A stretch of DNA of 11,161 nt from Rugosibacter sp. (GCA_030652715.1 JAUSQB010000295.1:1-11161); one strand, 5' to 3'. Numbered from the stretch's first letter, positions 1-4,935 are shown. Made by a program: numbers and translations. Notes: generated by a model from the letters alone, not told the origin.

Positions 1-1
1 G

Positions 2-631
2 CTGCGCGCCTACAGCATCGCCAGCCCGAACCATGAAGAATACCTTGAGTTTTTCAGCATCAAAGTAGCCAGCGGCCCGCTCACTTCGCGGCTGCAAAAA
101 ATCGAAGTGGGCGCCTCAGTACTGGTGGGCAGCAAACCTACAGGCACGTTGGTGATTCGTGATTTGAAGCCGGGCAAAAATCTTTATCTGTTTTCAACCG
201 GCACGGGTCTCGCGCCGTTTTTGAGCATCGTGCAAGACCCCGAAACCTATGCCGCGTTTGAAAAAGTCGTGCTGATTCATGGCGTGCGCTACACCAGCGA
301 GCTGGCCTATGCCAAACTGTTCACCGAAGATTTGCCGCAGCATGAATTCCTGGGCGAAATGGTGCGCAACCAACTGATCTATTACCCCACAGTGACGCGC
401 GAGCCTTTCCGCAATCAAGGCCGCATCACTACACTGGTCGAATCCGGCAAGCTGTTTGCCGACATCGGCCTGCCACCGCTTGACCCGGCAACCGACCGTG
501 CGATGATGTGCGGCAGCCCGCACATGCTGGCCGACTGTGCAGCGATGCTCGACGCGCGCGGCTTCGCGATTTCACCGCACACCGGTGTGGCTGGCGATTA
601 CGTCATTGAGCGCGCATTCGTCGAACGCTGA
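2..631 (+). CDS. fpr: Ferredoxin--NADP(+) reductase, 5'-truncated by window edge
   Basis: Cytosolic flavoenzyme that passes electrons between NADP(H) and ferredoxin or flavodoxin. The frame is open from base 2 and gives 209 residues to the TGA at 629-631. Since bacterial Fpr proteins are near 258 residues, about 50 N-terminal residues lie outside the window. Visible motifs in order are the FAD-binding RAYSIASP at the very start, the NADP-binding FSTGTGLAPFLS about residues 65-76, MMCGSPHML near residue 170, and the C-terminal GDYVIERAFVER, which carries the aromatic-ERAFV tail typical of the bacterial Fpr subclass. An internal ATG at 107 is not the start, because homology runs through it. It converges on the minus-strand gene ending at 654, and no terminator hairpin is evident in the 22-bp gap. 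Family assignment is confident; the physiological partner is not shown. Confidence 0.93.
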   Translation: MRAYSIASPNHEEYLEFFSIKVASGPLTSRLQKIEVGASVLVGSKPTGTLVIRDLKPGKNLYLFSTGTGLAPFLSIVQDPETYAAFEKVVLIHGVRYTSELAYAKLFTEDLPQHEFLGEMVRNQLIYYPTVTREPFRNQGRITTLVESGKLFADIGLPPLDPATDRAMMCGSPHMLADCAAMLDARGFAISPHTGVAGDYVIERAFVER

Positions 632-653
632 TTGAACGCTGAAGCAAATTGCC

Positions 654-1040
654 TTATGAACGCAAGCGGTCGGCTGCCGCAAAGTATTTGCGAGCGTAGG
701 CCACCAGTTGCCCATCTGTCGGGTGATCAACCGTTTCCACCCCCACAACCTTGCTGCTCATCGGCTGGTCATGGTGATGGATATGCTTGATAAGATTGAG
801 CTTGGCGTTCGCCGGGCCGACGATCAGAATTTCCTCGGCGCCCTTTAACGCCTCAACCACCTCGTGGTAGAAGTGCTGGTCTTCTGGTACGCGCCCCACA
901 CCAACGACCCCGCGTTTACTGTGCAAGTGCTGATGGGGCTTGCTGGGGCGAACAATGGATGATTCGACGTCATCGGGGCTGATGTGCATCACGTGCGCTT
1001 CGGCGTGATCAATCCATACAACGGCGTGGTAGTGCGACAT
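654..1040 (-). CDS. Small His-rich protein of the 'translational machinery protein' family
   Basis: Predicted 128-residue cytosolic protein. It opens with MSHYHAVVWIDHAEAHV, has a His-rich stretch (residues 36-40 and 86-90), an ILIVGPANAK loop at 71-80 and ends with a conserved HPTDGQLVAYARKYF block at 106-120. I recognise this as the proteobacterial family that databases label translational machinery protein, apparently related to the eRF1 domain-2/host-attachment fold. The actual biochemical role is not established and I do not infer one. A longer frame reaches 1139, but the ATG at 1038-1040 is chosen because family homology begins there and an AAAGGA ribosome binding site lies about 6 bases upstream. 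A plausible sigma-70 promoter sits at 1080-1107. Upstream is the decayed integron integrase, so this gene marks the core-genome side of the integron junction. Confidence 0.8.
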   Translation of the reverse strand: MSHYHAVVWIDHAEAHVMHISPDDVESSIVRPSKPHQHLHSKRGVVGVGRVPEDQHFYHEVVEALKGAEEILIVGPANAKLNLIKHIHHHDQPMSSKVVGVETVDHPTDGQLVAYARKYFAAADRLRS

Positions 1041-1079
1041 GGCATTCCTTTCAGTGGTTATTGGTAGATTCGTTTTTCG

Positions 1080-1107
1080 ATTGTACGGTTTGCAAGGAAG
1101 ATAACAA
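1080..1107 (-). promoter_or_regulatory. Sigma-70-like promoter of the 654-1040 gene
   Basis: On the minus strand, TTGTTA (1107-1102) and TACAAT (1085-1080) are separated by 16 bases. This is 4/6 and 5/6 agreement with the -35 and -10 consensus. The predicted transcript would have a leader of about 35 bases before the ATG at 1040. Motif match only. Confidence 0.45.
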
Positions 1108-1172
1108 GCGCTTGATGGTTGCGGTTTGATATAAAACAAATGCCGTAGGTATTTGATCCAAAATAGTGCTTT

Positions 1173-1390
1173 TTATATGCGCTGCACCGGGAGGGTATGT
1201 GCTGCACGCCGTATCACCAGCGCCGACTTTTCGGCCAGGCAGCGCTTGCCATATAAAAGACGCGGCGTTTAATCCAACCAACATAAGCATGTTCAGCGCG
1301 GATGCTGTATTGTTTCACCCGTAACTTGTTGCGCACCTGATCGAGTAGTTTTAGCGGCGAGATGGTTTCAGGTGTGCTTGAAGGTGTCAT
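1173..1390 (-). pseudogene. intI: Integron integrase intI, N-terminal remnant, frameshifted and truncated
   Basis: Starting at the ATG at 1390, the first ~45 residues read as an integron tyrosine recombinase N-terminus. SPLKLLDQVRNKLR is followed by YSIRAEHAYVGWIKR, matching the IntI pattern LDQ(L/V)R...YS.RTE.AYV.W(V/I)(K/R). After WIKR the frame breaks: the original frame runs to a stop near 1214. IntI-like sequence resumes in another frame as YGKRCLAEKSALVIRRAAHTLPVQ, comparable to GKRHPAEMGA..V...L.HLAVQ, and stops at 1173. None of the catalytic R-H-R-Y core is present, against about 320 residues in intact IntI, so the enzyme is dead. Orientation, opposite to the cassettes and next to attI, is canonical for integrons. 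A 28-bp dispersed repeat copy lies in the degenerate part (about 1206-1233) and may have contributed to the damage. The chosen start could differ, because the same frame is open up to 1495. Confidence 0.8.
1206..1233 (-). repeat. 28-bp dispersed repeat, copy A, in intI remnant
   Basis: The reverse complement matches copy B at about 25 of 28 positions. It lies where the integrase frame is degenerate. Part of the similarity could be coincidental, because GCCGAAA is also expected from intI codons there. Confidence 0.55.
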
Positions 1391-1507
1391 GTCAGAAAGA
1401 AATTTGATTATTTTTAATGATTTCAATGCATTAAAAAATATGAAGAGAATTAGACACACAGAGACTTCAGGATATACACCGATTTGTGTGTCCATTTAAC
1501 GTTGGGC
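1391..1507 (+). other. attI: attI-like region and first cassette junction of the integron
   Basis: This 110-bp non-coding stretch between the intI remnant and the first cassette is where an integron keeps its attI site. It ends in AAC followed by GTTGGGC at 1501-1507, which fits the GTTRRRY core, with the crossover expected between G1501 and T1502. An inverted repeat GACACACA (1453-1460) / TGTGTGTC (1485-1492) with a 24-base spacer lies just upstream of the core. The stretch is AT-rich at 1400-1440. No convincing cassette promoter (Pc) could be read, only scattered weak hexamers. Assignment rests on position and the core heptamer. attI sites diverge between integrons, so the outer limit is arbitrary. 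Confidence 0.65.
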
Positions 1508-1529
1508 GGTGTTGCCCATAGGAGTTCCC

Positions 1530-2036
1530 ATGCCATTTGACCTTCCCGGAGTTAAGCCAGGCAGCGACATCGAGACGTTATTCAAGGCTGTTGGGTTTGT
1601 TGTAGTCCAATGGGGTTTTGCCGAACAATCGCTTGACCTCATGGTTGCAAATATCTTCCATTTTTTTGACGGACACCCCTTGCTCAAACGCCGCCCGCAA
1701 CATCTCGATCCAAAGATAGAATTCTTAGGCAAATGCTTCGCTGAATTACCGAAACTTCAGCAGTTCCGTGCCGAAGCCGAGTTGCTACTACCGCGATTTG
1801 CCGTTGCCGGGAAAAAGCGAAATGATCTTGTTCATGGGGCCATTTCGGAAATCTCGATTGAGGATGGTGCGTTCATGTTTTTAAAAATTGACGTAAAGCC
1901 CGCAGAGTCTCACAGCATCCGTTCAGTCTTTTTTGACAATTCGGATTGGCCAGCTTTTCGTAGAGAGTTATTGAGTCTAGGCAGAGACGGGCAGTCCCTT
2001 GCACAACGAGTGTGGGATAACGAGGAGAAACTGTGA
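1530..2036 (+). CDS. Cassette 1 first gene: unknown protein with HEPN-like Rx4H motif
   Basis: 168-residue protein with no family I can name. The N-terminal two thirds look mostly helical. One block includes VVVQWGFAEQSLDLMVANIF (residues 22-41). The stretch ending in KKRNDLVHGAISEI near residues 98-111 carries R-N-D-L-V-H: this is an Rx4H motif with a polar residue right after the Arg, the hallmark of HEPN RNases. A beta-rich tail follows (ISIEDGAFMFLKIDV). The HEPN reading is an inference from the motif and helicity, not from alignment. The ATG at 1530 is preferred over a GTG at 1509 because TAGGAG (1518-1523) lies 6 bases ahead of it. The gene starts 29 bases after the integron core, as expected for a first cassette. 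Its TGA shares its last base with the ATG of the next gene, suggesting translational coupling. No TM segment or signal peptide is seen. Confidence 0.72.
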   Translation: MPFDLPGVKPGSDIETLFKAVGFVVVQWGFAEQSLDLMVANIFHFFDGHPLLKRRPQHLDPKIEFLGKCFAELPKLQQFRAEAELLLPRFAVAGKKRNDLVHGAISEISIEDGAFMFLKIDVKPAESHSIRSVFFDNSDWPAFRRELLSLGRDGQSLAQRVWDNEEKL

Positions 2037-2362
2037 TGGGCTATGTTCGATATGGCTTTATTGGCATTCTGCTTTGCCTATCGCATGCTTATGTGAATGC
2101 TCAAGCTCAGGGCGGCTGTGCTCAGGATGCATTGGGGAAGACATTTTGCGCTCCTCCCGGAGGCACTGCAGTGCAAACACTTAACGGAGTTGCTTGCGCA
2201 CCAGGACGATGCGTTACCGACAACCTTGGGTATCTGAAATGTTCCAATCAGTTAGGTGGCGGGGCTACAACAGACAATTTGGGACGGGTCATTTGTGTTG
2301 GTCAGTGTGTCAATCCATCAAAACAGTATTGCAATGTAACTACTCATGAGGAAAAGAAATGA
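2036..2362 (+). CDS. Cassette 1 second gene: secreted Cys-rich repeat protein, unknown function
   Basis: 108 residues. The N-terminus (RYGFIGILLCLSHAYVNAQAQ) is a typical Sec signal peptide with likely cleavage after AYVNA or AQA, so the mature protein should be periplasmic or exported. The mature part has eight cysteines (28, 38, 54, 59, 69, 87, 91, 99). It also has a loose repeat: DALGKTFC, LNGVACAPGRCV, DNLGYLKC and DNLGRVICVGQCV, i.e. a D.LG...C unit alternating with a GG.A linker. Pairwise disulfides are plausible. The start ATG overlaps the TGA of the upstream gene by one base and is preceded by GAGGAG (2022-2027); a GTG immediately before it could also initiate. The 3' end overlaps the next gene in an ATGA. 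I do not recognise a named family. Confidence 0.72.
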   Translation: MGYVRYGFIGILLCLSHAYVNAQAQGGCAQDALGKTFCAPPGGTAVQTLNGVACAPGRCVTDNLGYLKCSNQLGGGATTDNLGRVICVGQCVNPSKQYCNVTTHEEKK

Positions 2363-2592
2363 AACGACTCAATCTTTTGGCATTTCCATTTCTCGCTATC
2401 TTCATCAGCGCATGTGCTACGTCTATTGGAGGAAACAAGCCTGGCACTACTCAGGCGGATTTTTCCAACGATCTCTTGGAGTGTCGTGGCGTAGCCAAGA
2501 GGCTGACAGGGGATAGTACAGATGAATATGCAGTGATAAGCTGCCTAAAAGGAAAAGGCTGGAAGGACGTGAAAACAAAGACGACCTTTTAG
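2359..2592 (+). CDS. Cassette 1 third gene: small lipoprotein
   Basis: 77 residues. The N-terminus MKRLNLLAFPFLAIFISAC has basic residues, a hydrophobic core and a lipobox I-S-A-C with the modified cysteine at residue 19. The mature protein would therefore be a lipid-anchored peptide of about 58 residues. It keeps two further cysteines (42, 62) in the context F.NDLLECRG...ISCLKGKGW. This C...C(L/M)..KGW layout is shared by many small proteobacterial lipoproteins of unknown function. The start ATG overlaps the stop of the preceding gene in ATGA, so all three genes of the cassette are chained by overlaps and probably made from one message. The residue at +2 after the Cys is Thr, not Asp, so outer-membrane sorting is expected under E. 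coli rules (inference). Confidence 0.72.
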   Translation: MKRLNLLAFPFLAIFISACATSIGGNKPGTTQADFSNDLLECRGVAKRLTGDSTDEYAVISCLKGKGWKDVKTKTTF

Positions 2593-2626
2593 TCCGGGCA
2601 AATCAAACCGGCCGAGTTCGGATTTC

Positions 2627-2654
2627 CGAAAAGTCGGCGCTGGCGAGACGGCGA
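2627..2654 (+). repeat. 28-bp dispersed repeat, copy B (reference orientation)
   Basis: Lies between the lipoprotein stop and attC1 in cassette 1. It is identical over all 28 bases to the reverse complement of 4525-4552. The core reads AAAAGTCGGCGCTGGCGAGA. Related copies are at about 1206-1233 (25/28, minus), 5394-5421 (24/28, minus) and 8134-8161 (about 22/28, plus). Function unknown. Confidence 0.8.
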
Positions 2655-2688
2655 TTGCAAGTTTTCAAAGCTATTCGTAGTCCAAAGC

Positions 2689-2869
2689 GCCCAACCCGGC
2701 AGTCCACACGGACGCTGCGCGATAAAGCCGCGCAGCGCCGGTGACTTCTACGTTGAGGCTGTAGAAAAACCCTTAACTCACTCATTTATTCATTTAAAAT
2801 TATCTACAAATCAATTGGTTACGAGAAAAATTTTCTCTTGAAATCACTTTTTCTACAGCCTCGTTAAGC
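2689..2869 (+). other. attC: attC1 of cassette 1, interrupted by a 108-bp element
   Basis: The R'' box GCCCAAC (2689-2695) fits RYYYAAC. The central hairpin has a perfect 9-bp stem, CGCTGCGCG (2713-2721) with CGCGCAGCG (2729-2737), and a 7-base loop. The R' box is split: GTT at 2752-2754 and again GTT at 2863-2865, where GTTAAGC (2863-2869) fits GTTRRRY perfectly. Removing the 108-bp insert and one GTT restores a continuous attC of about 70 bp. The insert's left end makes GTTGAGG, which keeps six of the seven R' positions. Confidence 0.75.
2755..2862. mobile_element. 108-bp MITE-like element inserted in the attC1 core
   Basis: Bounded by perfect 15-bp terminal inverted repeats, GAGGCTGTAGAAAAA at 2755-2769 and its reverse complement at 2848-2862. 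It is flanked by GTT on both sides (2752-2754, 2863-2865), consistent with a 3-bp target duplication. The interior is AT-rich, non-coding and includes a 15-base palindrome around GAGAAAAATTTTCTC (2823-2837). No transposase fits, so it would be non-autonomous. The same ends occur at 3642-3801 in the next attC. I cannot assign a parent IS family from the ends alone. Confidence 0.72.
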
Positions 2870-2882
2870 CCAGAGGCACTTT

Positions 2883-3569
2883 ATGGCAGATGTGAGCACC
2901 CAGCACAATCTAGACTTGGCGCACCATGTTCGCCAAGGAGCCGCGTGGCTGTCTGCGAGCGCCGAAGGCGAGAACACTGCTGCGCTATCGTATGCGGCAT
3001 TTGAGTTTCGCTTCGCAGTCGAGCGGTTGGCAGTGCACTACTGGGCTGGCCTGCTCAATCGAAAACCCGAAGAGAACGACTTGCGCGATATTGAGTCCTT
3101 CAAGCGAGTCGAGCGCCGGATTTACGAACTCGTTGGACATCAAAAGGAAATAGATGGTCACTTCGAGTTCATGCGTATCGTCCTTGGTGCCATGAAAATT
3201 GATATGTCTTTTCACACCCCAAAGATTGGTGATCTCTCGAAGTATTGGCACGAATGCAGCGAGCTATGCCACATTGCTTGGCCGTTGTCGTGCTCGGTGT
3301 CGGAAGTGAGGAAGATCGCGTTCGCCAATCTCATCGAAATTTCACAGTCGCTTTCGGCGCATGTCAGCAGCCTCGGCTGGCCAGTCCTCAAAGATGCCGC
3401 GTTTACCGAGCTTCGGGATAAATTCATAGCAGGTAAAGTGTCGGCCAGCGACGTACTCGCACATGTTCAACAAACTGGTCTTTGGGCGCGTGCCGAGTAC
3501 CCGGATGGGCGGCCATCGCAGTTTGTCGGCGAGCCAGTTGCGCCAAGCATATTGGGTAGCGCAACATGA
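2883..3569 (+). CDS. Cassette 2 gene: unknown 228-residue protein
   Basis: Single gene of cassette 2. It starts 20 bases after the GTTAAGC core and is preceded by AGAGG (2872-2876). The predicted protein is soluble and mostly helical: no signal peptide and no TM span. The N-terminal half carries AALSYAAFEFRFAVERLAVHY (roughly residues 33-53) and RDIESFKRVERRIYELVGHQ (about 68-87). These are amphipathic helices of the sort seen in HEPN/AbiV-like and other helical defence or stress proteins, but I see no clear Rx4-6H catalytic motif, so no function is assigned. The C-terminal ~60 residues (LRDKFIAGKVSASDVLAHV onward) are less structured near the end. The stop lies 13 bases before the R'' box of attC2, a spacing typical of integron cassettes. 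Codon use and length support a real gene. Confidence 0.7.
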   Translation: MADVSTQHNLDLAHHVRQGAAWLSASAEGENTAALSYAAFEFRFAVERLAVHYWAGLLNRKPEENDLRDIESFKRVERRIYELVGHQKEIDGHFEFMRIVLGAMKIDMSFHTPKIGDLSKYWHECSELCHIAWPLSCSVSEVRKIAFANLIEISQSLSAHVSSLGWPVLKDAAFTELRDKFIAGKVSASDVLAHVQQTGLWARAEYPDGRPSQFVGEPVAPSILGSAT

Positions 3570-3582
3570 TCTCCGGGTCTGG

Positions 3583-3808
3583 GTCTAACCTGTCAGTCGA
3601 GAGGGACTGCGCAAAAGCGCGCAGCCCCTCACTTTTACATTGAGGCTGTAGAAAAACCCATTTCGGAAAAATCGGGATCATCATGAACAAAAAACCGACC
3701 TCTCAGAACGCGCTGTGTTGGCCGATCTCCATCCGAGGAAGGATCAAGTGACCCCCGTAATTGGGGTTGTGCAACTCCTCAACTAGTTTCTCTACAGCCT
3801 CGTTGGGC
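3583..3808 (+). other. attC: attC2 of cassette 2, interrupted by a 160-bp element
   Basis: The R'' box GTCTAAC (3583-3589) fits RYYYAAC. The hairpin GAGGGACTGCGC (3601-3612) with GCGCAGCCCCTC (3619-3630) is 12 bp with one mismatch and a 6-base AAAAGC loop. R' is split: ATT at 3639-3641 left of the insert and GTTGGGC at 3802-3808 right of it. Without the insert the site would be about 66 bp with good R boxes. Confidence 0.75.
3642..3801. mobile_element. 160-bp MITE-like element inserted in the attC2 core
   Basis: The left end GAGGCTGTAGAAAAACCC (3642-3659) is identical over 18 bases to the left end of the 108-bp element. The right end CTCTACAGCCTC (to 3801) matches the inverted terminus with one change within 15 bases (GAGGCTGTAGAGAAA). 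Flanks are ATT (3639-3641) and GTT (3802-3804), so a 3-bp duplication would need one later mutation. The interior is unrelated to the 108-bp copy; it has a short ACCCC/GGGGT hairpin near 3752-3768 and only a 23-codon frame from 3683, so no transposase is present. Confidence 0.68.
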
Positions 3809-3834
3809 ATCATAAACATCTCGCTAAGATTCCG

Positions 3835-3863
3835 TTGCAACATTTACGGCATTGCCGTATAGT
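3835..3863 (+). promoter_or_regulatory. Promoter of the toxin-antitoxin cassette
   Basis: TTGCAA (3835-3840) and TATAGT (3858-3863) are separated by exactly 17 bases, 4/6 and 5/6 to consensus. The expected +1 is at about 3869-3870, which is the toxin ATG itself, so the message would be leaderless or nearly so. It lies inside cassette 3, so the module does not depend on the integron promoter. Confidence 0.65.
3845..3859. promoter_or_regulatory. Palindromic operator of the toxin-antitoxin cassette
   Basis: TACGGC-ATT-GCCGTA is a perfect 6+6 inverted repeat that fills the spacer between the -35 and -10 and overlaps the -10. A dyad there is the expected binding site for the Xre antitoxin or the toxin-antitoxin complex, giving autorepression (inference from family behaviour). 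Confidence 0.6.
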
Positions 3864-3869
3864 TCGCTT

Positions 3870-4184
3870 ATGCGAACAGTTGCCGAAACTCCAGTTTTTG
3901 AACGGTATGCCGCTGATATTTGGTCAGACTCAGAGCGTCAAGATCTAATCAACTGGATTGCAGCAAATCCAGAATCGGGTGACATCATTCGTGGAAGTGG
4001 AGGTTGTCGCAAGGTTCGCTGGTCTGCTCCCGGCAAAGGCAAACGAGGCGGTGCTCGTGTTATTTACTTCATCGCTGCCGATCAAACAGTCTGGTTGCTG
4101 ATTGCTTACAAAAAGGCCGCTTTCGATAATCTGCCCACATCATTCCTTACCACGCTAAAACAAGGAGTAGAAAATGCCCACTGA
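3870..4184 (+). CDS. RelE/HigB-type toxin (cassette 3)
   Basis: 104-residue toxin of a type II toxin-antitoxin module. RelE-superfamily members cleave mRNA, usually on the ribosome. The diagnostic stretch is residues 42-67: GSGGCRKVRW, then a glycine/lysine loop APGKGKRGGARVIYF, then a beta segment VWLLIAYKKA at 74-83 and a helical C-terminus. This is the signature of the RelE-like branch starting MRTVAETPVF, usually paired with a downstream Xre protein. The ATG at 3870 is chosen: the frame is open from a TTG at 3852, but that codon lies inside the operator and upstream of the predicted transcription start. No Shine-Dalgarno precedes the ATG, consistent with a leaderless message. The gene overlaps the antitoxin by 11 bases. 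Toxin-first order is the HigBA-style arrangement. Activity is inferred from family. Confidence 0.87.
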   Translation: MRTVAETPVFERYAADIWSDSERQDLINWIAANPESGDIIRGSGGCRKVRWSAPGKGKRGGARVIYFIAADQTVWLLIAYKKAAFDNLPTSFLTTLKQGVENAH

Positions 4185-4455
4185 AATTGAAAAGTTCCAA
4201 AATGATTTGCTGTCGTCGGTTAAACAAATGAAACGTGGTCAAGCGGCGCGAGTTACCAAAGTTAAATTGACACCCGCAACTGAAGCGCGTACCCGCATGG
4301 GGCTATCGCAGCATGATTTCGCATCCCTGCTTGGCATTTCATCTCGCACCCTGCAAGATTGGGAGCAAGGTCGAAGAGAACCGACGGGAGCGGCAAAAAC
4401 CCTGCTACGGGTTGCTGTTTCACACCCTGATGTATTGCGCGAACTCCAAGCGTGA
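4174..4455 (+). CDS. Xre/HigA-type antitoxin (cassette 3)
   Basis: 93-residue DNA-binding antitoxin. Residues 42-66 form a helix-turn-helix of the Xre/Cro type: MGLSQHDFASLLGIS followed by the recognition segment SRTLQDWEQGRREPTG. The first ~35 residues (EIEKFQNDLLSSVKQM...) are helical and are the likely toxin-contact region. It is expected to bind and neutralise the partner encoded just upstream and to repress the operon through the palindrome at 3845-3859. AAGGAG lies 6 bases ahead of the ATG, giving it a strong ribosome binding site, unlike the toxin. That asymmetry would favour antitoxin excess. The TGA at 4453-4455 is one base from attC3, making a very compact cassette. Confidence 0.88.
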   Translation: MPTEIEKFQNDLLSSVKQMKRGQAARVTKVKLTPATEARTRMGLSQHDFASLLGISSRTLQDWEQGRREPTGAAKTLLRVAVSHPDVLRELQA

Positions 4456-4456
4456 T

Positions 4457-4517
4457 GCCCAACCCATCATTTCATCTGACCGCGCAAAAGCGCGGCAGGT
4501 GAAATGATGGGTTGGGC
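4457..4517 (+). other. attC: attC3 of cassette 3, intact
   Basis: 61-bp site from GCCCAAC (RYYYAAC, 4457-4463) to GTTGGGC (GTTRRRY, 4511-4517). The outer 18 bases pair perfectly with the last 18. An inner stem around CCGCGC-AAAA-GCGCGG follows, with an unpaired A in the left arm, comparable to the extrahelical bases that direct integrase to the bottom strand. It is the cleanest attC in the window and the last one seen. Confidence 0.88.
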
Positions 4518-4524
4518 ACCTCAG

Positions 4525-4552
4525 TCGCCGTCTCGCCAGCGCCGACTTTTCG
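4525..4552 (-). repeat. 28-bp dispersed repeat, copy C
   Basis: Exact reverse complement of 2627-2654 over 28 bases, beginning 7 bases after attC3. It is in the same orientation as the copy in the intI remnant, so near-identical direct repeats bracket the cassette array. Confidence 0.8.
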
Positions 4553-4730
4553 TAGAGCATTTCGTCACCGATTTTTCGCAGGTATCGCGCCGGGATATTT
4601 TTATGTTTTAGGTGGTCGATATCCTATTCCCTTCCCTGTACTTGTGCTGGGTTGTTGGGCCGCTGTTGGGTATTGAGGAAGCGTATTTTGCACTGACGCG
4701 AGTCCTCATTATTGCTAACCCTGCAAGAGG
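4553..4730. other. Decayed stretch after the last attC
   Basis: No gene supported. Two GTTRRRY-type heptamers, GTTGGGC (4654-4660) and GTTGGGT (4665-4671), could be cassette-boundary relics, but no RYYYAAC partner or stem accompanies them. A short dyad ACCCT-GCAAG-AGGGT (4718-4732) precedes the toxin-like remnant and may be an old operator. Expected by chance at some rate; tentative. Confidence 0.35.
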
Positions 4731-4935
4731 GTGTTGTCTGTTGACTACTTTCATTCCCGAGTTCAGCACGAGATTGCCTCGTGGCTGTTCGCATGGGCAC
4801 TACCAAGAGCGCGTCTCTCGCCTGGAGGCCGCAAGCAAAGACACACCCTCGGTGGCTTCACTCAAGAAATATGCGGCGGCTGTCGGTGGCACATTGAAGA
4901 TAGAACTGGTTCCTGCTGTTACCAAGCGGGCATAA
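4731..4935 (+). pseudogene. Fused remnant of a second toxin-antitoxin pair
   Basis: Two fragments in different frames. From 4731 the codons give VDYFHSRVQHEIASW, resembling the N-terminus of HigB/Gp49-like toxins (a Y.(H/N)..V..EI..W pattern). From 4804 another frame gives QERVSRLEAASKDTPSVASLKKYAAAVGGTLKIELVPA, resembling the C-terminal half of an Xre/HigA antitoxin. The bases at 4796-4804 read G-T-T if one missing base is allowed before QERVSRLE, matching the usual ...GTTQ.RVSRLE order and pointing to a single-base deletion as well as a large internal loss. The middle of the toxin and the N-terminal helices of the antitoxin are gone. The downstream frame is open to the TAA at 4933-4935, so a peptide could be made, but neither protein is intact. 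Identification is by pattern and moderate in confidence. Confidence 0.5.

Noticed and set aside
601..645. Tandem GAACGCTGA repeat near the fpr stop
   Set aside because: Only two adjacent 9-mer copies, one in coding sequence; likely chance duplication without function.
1391..1495. Longer integrase-frame start giving a 93-residue protein from 1495
   Set aside because: The first 35 residues are hydrophobic and AT-rich, unlike any IntI N-terminus, and would swallow the attI region. The ATG at 1390 fits the homology.
3683..3754. 23-codon frame inside the 160-bp element
   Set aside because: Too short, no ribosome binding site and no similarity I recognise; not a transposase.
4612..4803. N-terminal part of a 107-codon frame on the plus strand
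   Set aside because: Only the last ~43 codons resemble a protein (antitoxin tail); the upstream part has no start signal or family-like sequence and appears to be chance open frame.
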